From the NCBI RefSeq assembly GCF_000247695.1, contig NW_004624865.1:871825-935824 (forward strand): a stretch of 64,000 nucleotides of DNA, written 5' to 3'. Under the pieces are notes generated by a model. It ran no database searches. It was not told where the DNA came from and worked only from the letters and a program-made list of their open reading frames with translations. This document shows positions 56,199 through 64,000 of this stretch, piece after piece (position 1 is the first letter of the stretch; each line of letters begins with the position of its first letter). This stretch comes from Heterocephalus glaber (lineage: Eukaryota > Chordata > Mammalia > Rodentia > Bathyergidae). Made by a program: the position numbers and the translations under genes.

Positions 56199-56922
56199 TC
56201 TCATGCTTTCCCCACTCAAGGACGAAAGTGATTTCCAGAGCACTTCTCAGAGAAGCTTTGATCTCAGGAGTTTCAAACTTGAGGCAGCAAAGACAAAGAC
56301 GAAGAAAGAGAAGCCTGCACTGAGAGTGAACTGTGCTTCCTGCAGCCACAAGGGAAACTGTGACTTTTTCCACCAAGAGCTGCATAAACCCATGGGAGCC
56401 AAGTTGGAGCTCCTTTCACAGGGAGTGTTCGTGAGAGAGCCGCCTGTGGAAGCTGAGTGATGCAGCAGTTCCTCCCACCTACTGCTTCCACTCCCTCCAG
56501 TGGGCAGAGCTGTCTCTGGCCTCCTGTGAGCTGCCTCCACCACACAGTGTGCTTCAGAGGGTGGGCAGCGTCCCTGAGCATCACTGAGCTGGGGAGGCGC
56601 AGAATCCGCTCATTCACCAGGCCAGTGAAGCTGAGGAGCCCCACCCCCCCCATCTATCCATCCATCCGCAGCGATCAGAAACCACAGTGAGAGGAGAGGG
56701 AGGCAGGGAAGGCTCAGCCTCACCATCCACCACATCGCAGCCTTCGGCTGGGGACAGGCCAGGCTGGGGGGGGGGCTACACCTTGACGAAAGCTGTCAAT
56801 CTTCATCATTGTACTGGACTCCAGTTTCAGTACAGAAACAAGGCTGTGATTGTGATGAAAGTAACCAGATAACTTTTCATTAGCTGAAAATAACAAGAAA
56901 ACTTCCAGAAGACGCCAGCAGC
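56199..56922. other. Upstream intergenic, nothing recognised
   Basis: Unique sequence. A 121-codon plus-strand ORF that starts in the GA repeat has no recognisable family. Confidence 0.4.
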
Positions 56923-57120
56923 AGCTGGGTATGGTGGCCCACACCTGGAATTCCAGCACTCTGGGAGGCAGAGGCAGGTGGATCACAAGTTGAATCCTGG
57001 TCTGGGCAATTCAGCAACTTAGTGAGACCCTGTCTCAAAATAAAATAAATAAAGGTATGGGGATGTAGCTCAGTGCGAAGGCCTTGGTTCAATCTCCAGT
57101 AACTAAAACAACCAAAAAAG
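56923..57120 (+). repeat. B1-dID dimeric SINE
   Basis: GCTGGGTATGGTGGCCCACA ... ID half GGGGATGTAGCTCAGTGCGA. Confidence 0.88.
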
Positions 57121-57511
57121 GATGCCAGGAACTTCACTTGAGAAAAAGAAATAAAAATAAGCCATCAGCTCTTGTAAAAATGACAAATATATGCATATGT
57201 GTTTCTTATGCCTCATGAGTATGAGTTGGAATCTAATGTGAGTGGCCCCTCTCCTTGGCAGGCCGTGTAAGGCCAGGTAGCAATCCCATCAGACAATCCC
57301 TTCACCAACCCCAAAATAAAGGGTGGCAACCTCTCAGCCCAGTGCTGCTGGTCCAGGCTCCCCGGAATAGGCTGATTCAATAGCTGCCCACTAACGGAGA
57401 TTTCTGGGGTCCCTGCCTGAGGCTGGACACCCAGTGAAGTGGGAGACAGGCAGCAAGCTGCAGTGAGACAGGGAAGAGATTGGGCTGCACGTTTAAAACT
57501 CCTATCGTAAC
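57121..57511. other. Upstream intergenic, nothing recognised
   Basis: Unique sequence between SINEs. Confidence 0.4.
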
Positions 57512-57636
57512 CTGGGGTGGCGCATGGTGGCCCAGACCTGCAATCCCAGCACTCAGGAGGCTGAGGCAGGAGGATCGTCTCGAGTTCATGGCCAATTTGA
57601 ACGACAGAGTGAAACACTGACCCCAGAAACAAACGA
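57512..57636 (+). repeat. B1 SINE
   Basis: GGCGCATGGTGGCCCAGACC ... CTCAGGAGGCTGAGGCAGG. Confidence 0.86.
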
Positions 57637-58129
57637 ACAGCTCACGACCTGGGCTGGCCCCAGCATTTATTTCATTGACCTCGCAGTAGAGCACGTTTTG
57701 CACGTGGCTCTTTGGTCCCTTGGAGTATGTACAGTGGGATTGTGATGTGACACCCGCGCCGTAGGGACTGTGCTCTGCGCCTGTGAGCGCGCTGTGCTCT
57801 GCCCCTGCAGAGGTGGGTTTGCAAAGACAGGCGAGGAAAATGTCCTTCAGGTGCCCAGGCCAGGGCACAGGCGCAGGCCTTTACCCAACTCTGATCAGCC
57901 CCAGGGCCACACACAGGCTCGTGTCTGTTCACTGGCGCCGCTTTCCAGATGCCTGGACTGCGTGATTGATGAAGAACAGAAACCCACTCCACGGGGCTGT
58001 GAGGTCCTCCGCAAAGGTGCCGGCGGGGCCTTTGTCCGGGCTCTGCTTCCTCCGGAGTGAAGGGACACCGCGCCCTCTCCTGGCAGAAAACGGGAGGGCC
58101 AGAGACCAAAAGCTGCAGGAAACCTTTTG
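57637..58129. other. Upstream intergenic, nothing recognised
   Basis: Moderately CpG-rich near 57750-58070; no exon recognised. Confidence 0.4.
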
Positions 58130-58241
58130 TTTTGTTTTGTTTTTTGCTTTGTTTTTGTTTTTGTTTTGGTACCGGGGATGGAACTCGGGACCTTATGCTT
58201 GCGAGGCATGGGGCAGAACCACTGAGCTAAATCTCTAGCCC
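58130..58241 (-). repeat. ID SINE with target duplication and long T-rich head
   Basis: Antisense; TTTTGTTTTGTTTTTTGC head, then GGTACCGGGGATGGAACTCG; CAGGAAACCTTTT on both sides. Confidence 0.94.
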
Positions 58242-58349
58242 AGGAAACCTTTTTATATGGACCTAATCCCAGTCACAAGGAGGAACTCTGCATGATGTAA
58301 TCACCATTTCGAGGCCCTGCCTGTGAGTACTATCCGCCTGAATTTTGTA

Positions 58350-58488
58350 TTTTTGTTGTTGTTGTTGTTGTTGTTGTTGTGAGACAGGGTCCTGCTATTG
58401 GCCCAGGCTGGCCTTGAACTCGCAGCACTCCTCCTGCCTCAGCCTCCCCAGTGCTGGGATTACAGGTGTGTGCCAACACGCCCAGTTT
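58350..58488 (-). repeat. B1 SINE with (GTT)n head
   Basis: Tail expanded to about nine GTT units (58353-58380), then GAGACAGGGTCCTGCTATTG. Confidence 0.92.
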
Positions 58489-58554
58489 AACGCCTGAAGT
58501 TTGGAGAAGATAAATTCAAACATATCAGCCCTCTGCCCTTTGTCTCTATAAGAG

Positions 58555-58640
58555 AGACTGGGAAGGAAAAGAAAAAAAGGACGAGGAAGAGAAGGATGAG
58601 GGGAAGGAGGAGAAGGAAGAAGAAAGAGAAAAACAACTAC
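58555..58640. repeat. Polypurine tract
   Basis: About 85 bases almost entirely A and G (GGAAGGAAAAGAAAAAAAGG ...). Confidence 0.9.
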
Positions 58641-58757
58641 CTTTCCAGGTGCCTATGCAGGGGCAGGGAGCCTTGAGAGGAAGTTTTCCCTGGAGAGATG
58701 TAAATGGCAGTCCCAGGTTGAGTCTTCCGGGAATGCTCTTAAAAAGGGACAGATCTA

Positions 58758-58934
58758 GCCAGACACTGTGGTGCCCGCCAGTAACCCCAGTACTCTGGGA
58801 GACTGAGGGAGGAGGATTTTGTGTTCAAGCCTTACCTGGGAAACTTAGCGAGACAATCCCCCCCATATATATATTTATTTATTTTAAAGGGCTGGGGGTA
58901 TAGCAAAGGCCCTGAGTTCAATCCCCGCCCCCTT
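58758..58934 (+). repeat. B1-dID dimeric SINE
   Basis: CTAGCCAGACACTGTGGTGC ... GGGCTGGGGGTATAGCAAAG; ID half partly deleted. Confidence 0.84.
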
Positions 58935-59082
58935 CCTGGCCCTCAGCATCTGAGCAGCTGCTCTGCCAGGCTTTCCTGCCTTGGATCCAGCCAACTGTGG
59001 ACTGACACAGGAGCCAGGATAAACCTCTCCTCTTGTGTTGGTGTTGGGTACTTGTCCCAGCAACAACAGTGACTCAGACAGC
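58935..59082 (+). mobile_element. MaLR-type LTR 3' part
   Basis: TGGACTGACACAGGAGCC, GGATAAACCTCTCCTC and GTTGGGTACTTGTCCCAGCA. Confidence 0.65.
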
Positions 59083-59943
59083 TGCTGCACACCTCCACTT
59101 CCCTGACACACCCCTGATTTTGTCGAGGTAGCGATCCCTGTACTTGAGGAACCCGGATGTTCATAGCACATCCTCAGGGCTAAGTCTTGCTGCTTCCACA
59201 CCAGCTACTGCCGTTGTTCAATCTGTTGGCTTAGCTTTCCATTTTTTCCACAATTTACCGGACTCAGGCAGGCAGTTTGGAGGTGAGGCAGTGCATGTCT
59301 AAACATCCTCATTTCCTCCCCACATTTCCTACAGTTTTCCAAGCTGAGCAACCATCATTGAATTTTACGCTTTTGTCAAAATGAGCTGTCAGAATCTGCT
59401 CCAGATCTATTAGAATGCAACATCATTCCCGCTGGCCAGGCATTCACCTTACAGCGCAGGGGCCAGAGGGGGCCTGGCAAACACATAAATCCAGAGGTCT
59501 GTAACTCTGTATCCCCCAAAGAAGTGGCCGTAAAGTCCTTCACTGCAGATATATGGAGGGAGGAGACAAAGGCCAGCCCAAGGGAATCTCTGCGGGACTG
59601 TAGAGCAGGAGAGTGGCCTCACCACTGCTGGCTCATTACAAGCCAGCCTGGCAGGGCAGGATTTATGGCCCAAGCCGCTGTCCCTCAGTGCTGGCCACTT
59701 CCAGGGCTCATCAGCCCCAGCAAGTGATGCTGGTAATCTCAGGGAAAGGAGCCACACTTGGAAACAGAGTAAGAGAACATGGCCCCAGGTGGTGAGTGTT
59801 TAAGGACAGACCATGGGCCTGACCAGTGCTCAGAAACCAGCCAGGGGGTCTGAGTTCCATTGCTTGCAGTATGGATACACTGTGCACCTGTACCTCCCTC
59901 TGGCTGTGACACTGAGCAATCACAGGTTAACAAGGCTTGTTTG
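59083..59943. other. Upstream intergenic, nothing recognised
   Basis: SINE-free unique sequence; no exon recognised. Confidence 0.4.
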
Positions 59944-60135
59944 TGGCCGGGCGTGGGGGCGCACACCTGTGATCCCAGCACTCTGGGAGGCCGAGACAGG
60001 AGGATGGCAGGTTTGAGCCCAGCCTGGGCAACTCAGCAACTTAGCAAGACCTTGTCTCAAAATTTAAGAAGGGCTGGGATGTAGCTCTGTGCGAAGGCCA
60101 TAGGTTCAATCTTCAGGGGCCCCCAAACAAAACAG
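59944..60135 (+). repeat. B1-dID dimeric SINE
   Basis: GGCCGGGCGTGGGGGCGCAC ... GGGCTGGGATGTAGCTCTGT. Confidence 0.89.
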
Positions 60136-60224
60136 AACAAAACAGAATAAGGCTTGTGATTATTTTTTAGCAGGGTGAAACAAGACAACTTGCTATGTTA
60201 AAAGCAGGTTGGTTACCCTCTCTT

Positions 60225-60306
60225 GGGCCGGGGATTTAGCTCAGTGGCACCTGCACCTGCCTTGCAAGTGCAAGGTCTTGAGTTCGATCCCTGGTACCAA
60301 AAAGGG
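60225..60306 (+). repeat. ID SINE
   Basis: GGGCCGGGGATTTAGCTCAG ... GATCCCTGGTACCAAAAAGG. Confidence 0.95.
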
Positions 60307-60520
60307 GGAGGGGGAGTTGGTAATAAAAAAAAATGGTTCAGAATTCTTAAAATGCCTGGAGACAATAATTCTAAATATACAAATTTATATTGCCTAGTGC
60401 CTGTGGTGTTAAAATAACAAGAATGGGAATTGTAAAGCATAGCTCTAAATAATGATGGTCCAGTTACTATGGCTGCCTAATAAATTACCTCAAAATCTGG
60501 TGGCTAAAAGCATCCATTTA

Positions 60521-60714
60521 TGCTGGGTATGGTGGCAAATGCTGGTAACCGCAGCATTCCGGAAGGCTGAGGAAGGGGGGGTGGCTCAAGCTCGAGCCCA
60601 GTTCGGGCAACTTAGCAATTTAGTGAACCCTGTGCAGAAAGAAAAATAAAAATGGCTGAGGGCATAGCTCAGTGTGAAAGCCCTGGCTCCCATCCCCAGT
60701 ACTGCCAAAAGATA
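60521..60714 (+). repeat. B1-dID dimeric SINE
   Basis: GCTGGGTATGGTGGCAAATG ... GGCTGAGGGCATAGCTCAGT. Confidence 0.88.
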
Positions 60715-61496
60715 AAAAATCCATTTATTCTGCTCACAGATGCAGATTCCACATTCGAGGAACAGGGGCAGGGCATGGCAGGTGAGATCATCTCGTTTCT
60801 GCTGTGCCCAGCACTTCCATTGGAAGGCCCTGGGCCCAAAGGCTGGGGGCATTAGAAGGTTTGGTCATCCACATGTCATCCAACAGCTGGGGCTGTTGGC
60901 TGGCAGCGGCACCTCACTGGCCTGGTTTTCCCACAACATGGCGGCTGTAGTCCAGATGTGAGCATCCCATGGGCCAGGTGGCCTTGAATGACCAAGTTTC
61001 AGAAGTCAAGCAGGGTCATTTCCTCCTTGTGAGTCACTTTTAGACAAGATCTCTTGTATTCCAGACATGCTTCTCCTCACCTCGACTGTCTAGTTCCCCA
61101 GGTGGTCTGGAGCAGCATAGTAAGTCCCTTCTTACCTGCTGGTTCTGAGATATGAGGATCCTCAAGTGATCAAGTAGAAGCCCTCACTTCCCATGCCATG
61201 GAATTGGTGCTGTGCCTCCTGGTTCTTTCCTCCCTTGGAAGCAAGACTTCTAGGGTAGGAGAGCAGAGAGCATCATTGCTATCTCTACCCCTTGATTTCC
61301 AGACCTGCCAATTGTGGCTCTGAGAGAAACAGCGCCCCATGCTGGACAGTGATTGGGAGCATATGGCCATCTTTGGAAAGCCTAGTCGGCCACAAGTTAC
61401 ATATTAAGTCCAGTAACTTGGAGGTCACATCTGCCTTGGGAAGAAATGCAAAGGTGTACCGAGGCCTGACAGGGAATGCAGCAATGCCATGTTTCC
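60715..61496. other. Upstream intergenic, nothing recognised
   Basis: Unique sequence; no exon recognised. Confidence 0.4.
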
Positions 61497-61701
61497 CTGA
61501 AAATAAGACCTAACTAATCAGCCTGGAAAACTAGAGCTCAAAAATGCCAGCCCAAGTCAGCCTTCCTTGCTTCACCTGTCCTACAGAGCGGCCACCCAGT
61601 GAGAGAACAGTGAGGTGGAATCTTCTGCGTGACACTGGCCATCGCCATGGTAATGACTGGTGCTTATTTTCCCATTAGGTCTTATTTTCCGGGAAACACA
61701 G
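61497..61701. mobile_element. Non-autonomous DNA transposon (MITE), copy 3
   Basis: CCATGTTTCCCTGAAAATAA to TCTTATTTTCCGGGAAACAC with AG; body shares AGCCTGGAAAACTAGAGCTC-like and ATGCCAGCCC with copy 1. Flanking dinucleotide is TG on both sides rather than TA. Confidence 0.72.
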
Positions 61702-61834
61702 TGTTAAGCAATTTCCACAAGGGATCCTGGACACCTTCACCAGGTCCCTTTATTTTCTGTCCACCTAACAAAACCTGCTGAGGGACACCTATGTGTGGAG
61801 GCCTGGGGCAGTGCTATGCTGAGGCAGAGTATCA

Positions 61835-61962
61835 CTAAATTACCAAGTTCAAGTCCAACATGGGCAACTTAGGGACACTTGTCTCAAGCAATTTTTAAGA
61901 AAAGACCTGAGTATGTAGCTCAGTGCTAAGGCCCTGGGTTCAATCCCTAGGACTGAAAAAAT
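61835..61962 (+). repeat. B1-dID dimeric SINE, 5'-truncated
   Basis: Begins in the B1 middle (ACTAAATTACCAAGTTCAAG) and keeps the ID half GAGTATGTAGCTCAGTGCTA. Confidence 0.83.
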
Positions 61963-62024
61963 TATTGTGTATATATCCAAAGGAAAATCAAAATTTGTCA
62001 AGAGGGAGATGACTCATGTTTTCT

Positions 62025-62117
62025 TTCTTTTTTTTTTTTTTTTGGTACAGGGGATCGAACTCGGGTCCTTGCGCTTGCACAGCAGGCAGTGAAACCGCTG
62101 AGCTAAATCCCTGGCCC
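62025..62117 (-). repeat. ID SINE with target duplication
   Basis: Antisense; GATGACTCATGT on both sides; poly-T head about 20. Confidence 0.96.
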
Positions 62118-62382
62118 CGATGACTCATGTCTTCAATGCACATTCAGACTTCATTCTGTAAGAACCTTCAAAAGTCTGAGGCTCCAGCAGAGTGGGAGAT
62201 GTGGGGCCTGGAATGCCCCATGTGTGGGCTCCTTCCTCAGAGTCCCTCCCCCTCTCTCTCCAGCACCCTTGTCATGAGCTTCAAGGCCTTCTGGAAACCT
62301 TTCACTCACAGCCCCCCTCGAGATTCAAGGGGAGGAGAGACAAGCTCTGCCTGCTTCCCCCGACAAGGGAACAGAAGGACTA

Positions 62383-62762
62383 TGTATCAGTTACTTTTTA
62401 GTTGCTGAGACAAAACACCTGACAACTGCAACTTAAAGGAGAAGGGATTTATCTTGACTCACAGTTTCAGAGGGTTCAGTCCATGGTCAGCTGGCTCCAA
62501 AGCAGGAACATCATGGTGGAAGAGCCTGGTATGGAAAGGCTGCTTGCCTCATGGTAGCCAGGAAGCAGAGAGAGAAGGGAGGAGCTGGGAACAAGAATGC
62601 ATCCTTCCAGGTTGTGCCCCAGTGACCGGCTTCAACCAGGCTCCACCTCCTACAGCGCATTCAGTCCTGAACTCATCCATGATGAATCCAGCAATGAGCA
62701 CAGCACCCCCTGACATATCCCCTTCCACACACATGAGACTTTTGGGGGATATTTTGTTTTCC
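62383..62762 (-). mobile_element. MaLR-type LTR, near complete, antisense
   Basis: Begins TGTATCAGTTACTTTTTAGT on the plus strand (LTR 3' end) and shares GGTTCAGTCCATGGTCAGCT and AACATCATGGTGGAAGAGCC with 17170-17490. Confidence 0.75.
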
Positions 62763-62909
62763 CTTAAATGCCTTTAAGTTTTCTTTTAGTTAATTTATTC
62801 AGGACTTAGGTTGCAACACTTCTTTTAAAAACCATTTACCTAATGTCTGTATCAGAATATAACAATTTAAACTGAAAAGTTAAAGAGCGTAACATCATAT
62901 ATCATATGT

Positions 62910-63062
62910 TTGTTTTTTTTTTTTTTGAGGTGGGATCTTGCTATGCAGTCTAGGCTGGCCTTGAACTTCCTATATATCCCGCACTGTTCTTGAACTCACA
63001 ATCTCCTGCCTCAGCTTCCCAGAGTACTGTGATTTCAGGCATGAGCCACCACACTCAGCTTA
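62910..63062 (-). repeat. B1 SINE, internal-duplication type, diverged
   Basis: TTTTTTTTGAGGTGGGATCT ... duplicated CTTGAACTTCC / CTTGAACTCACAATC. Confidence 0.85.
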
Positions 63063-63619
63063 GGTGTATATTCTTATTTGTAGGGGAACTTAATATGATA
63101 GAGACTTCAATAGGAAACAGTTCACTGCATGAAATTCCATGGAAAAGTGACAACTATTGTTATTAGAGATGGTTAATAATCTCCTTTTAGTGGATTTTAA
63201 TCTTCGGTGTTTAATTTAGCTTCTTAACATAGCAGGTGTTTGGTTCTGAGGTTCTAAGAGCTTCCACAGTTTTAGGTAGTTTGCTTTATCAAAACACATT
63301 ATTAGTCTTCAGCGTCATAGAATCCTTGCTCTTTTGGTTAATATTTTCCCTGTAGTTTTTTATTAGTGGAAACTCAACTCTTGAAATGCTCTCCCAGCTC
63401 TCCGTCCTTACAGGCCCAGGAAGTCCTTGTCGATGTCTGGCCCTCACTGTCCTCTCTGAGCCCTAATGCTTCCCTCCTAAGTTACCGATCATTCGCCCCA
63501 TCTATTGAATTAGATAATTATTTGGTGTTTATTTATTTTTTAATTGTCGAGAGAGCTCTGTTAGGCAACAAATACACCAGCAACTTAGGGAAGGGACTTT
63601 TACCATTTCAATTTTAAAG
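63063..63619. other. Upstream intergenic, AT-rich, nothing recognised
   Basis: Unique AT-rich sequence; no exon recognised. Confidence 0.4.
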
Positions 63620-63795
63620 GGGCAGAGCTAGGTGTGGTGCCACTGGCCTGCAATGCTAGCACGGTGGGAGGCGGAGGTAGGAGGATTGAAAGTTGGAGTG
63701 GAGTCTGGACAACTAGCAGGACCCTATCTTAAAAAAAAAAATTAAAAGGGTTGGTGATGCAGTTTAATGCGAAGGCTCTGGGTGCGTCAATTCCC

Positions 63796-63800
<5 letters not shown>
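63620..63800 (+). repeat. B1-dID dimeric SINE
   Basis: AGAGCTAGGTGTGGTGCCAC ... GTTGGTGATGCAGTTTAATG; old and diverged, tail turned into (CA)n. Confidence 0.82.

Positions 63801-63828
<28 letters not shown>
63800..63828. repeat. (CA)n microsatellite
   Basis: About 14 CA units growing out of the preceding SINE tail. Confidence 0.95.
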
Positions 63829-63833
<5 letters not shown>

Positions 63834-64000
63834 TCACTGCTGACTTGGATAAGAAAGGCTCACTGACTTGACTCATCTCCCTTAGTGATCGTCCCTACTC
63901 AGGAGTTAACATTTCTTCCCTTCCAGCGGTCTGTTCACGCCTCCCCGTCTTAAGCGAATCATAAGCGGCTGTGTCCAGGGAAGCGTGTCCCGCGCGGCCT

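Noticed and set aside
56095..56460. 121-codon ORF with a CASCSHKGNC cysteine cluster
   Set aside because: Starts in a (GA)n repeat coding RE dipeptides; no known domain and no splice context.
2147..62117. tRNA genes (A and B boxes, GATCCCCGGTACC)
   Set aside because: These are tRNA-derived ID SINEs with A tails and target duplications, not folded tRNA genes.
55640..64000. NBAS first exon
   Set aside because: Expected upstream of DDX1 in other mammals; no matching coding sequence found within the 8 kb available.
1..64000. CRISPR arrays, operons, bacterial origins or insertion sequences
   Set aside because: The DNA is mammalian; the regular repeats are SINEs and microsatellites.

Overview
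The window is nuclear DNA of a mammal, almost certainly a rodent outside the mouse/rat/hamster group. The evidence is the repeat content: tRNA-Ala-derived ID SINEs ending in a GGTACC-A(n) tail, 7SL-derived B1 SINEs (several with the rodent internal duplication), and B1+ID dimers of the B1-dID type, which I associate with squirrel-, dormouse- and beaver-like rodents. The species cannot be fixed from sequence alone. One 100-base run of N (38155-38254) marks an assembly gap.

The only protein gene I can support is DDX1, the DEAD-box RNA helicase, on the minus strand. All 26 coding exons are present between 55373 (ATG) and 27918 (stop). Every intron has GT-AG ends, and the exons sum to 2223 nt, i.e. 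740 codons plus stop, the same length as human DDX1. A CpG-rich promoter covers about 54.95-55.64 kb, and a short 3' UTR carries one AATAAA signal at 27836-27841. The exons hold the whole helicase core: Q motif, GSGKT, the SPRY insertion, [19 protein letters not shown], the TDVAARGID region and HRIGRVGR.

Region 1-27.8 kb is downstream of DDX1, the side on which MYCN lies in other mammals; no MYCN exon is seen. It is mostly SINEs, old L1 fragments, MaLR LTRs, two dead mariner transposase copies and two small TA-flanked DNA transposons. Set among these are sequences that look regulatory: a CpG-rich block at 3.35-3.92 kb, a 2-kb SINE-free block at 10.95-12.99 kb, an orphan CpG-rich block with a CTCF-like site at 21.3-21.9 kb, a triple NRF1-type CpG block at 24.88-25.26 kb, a second CTCF-like site at 25.68 kb, and a CCAAT-repeat/TATA promoter-like element at 25.79-26.02 kb. 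A near-identical 470-bp inverted repeat (18.27-18.74 / 20.25-20.72 kb) ends inside B1 SINEs.

Region 27.9-55.4 kb is DDX1, its introns holding mainly ID SINEs, many with intact target-site duplications. Region 55.6-64 kb lies upstream of DDX1 (the side of NBAS in other mammals). It holds SINEs, MaLR LTRs, a third TA-flanked transposon and polypurine tracts; no gene is recognised there.

No previously undescribed coding system is evident. The most interesting signals are the cluster of promoter- and insulator-like sites at 21.7-26.0 kb, the SINE-bounded inverted repeat and the small DNA-transposon family. Family names for repeats rest on motif recognition, not a database search; their edges are good to roughly 10-30 bases.
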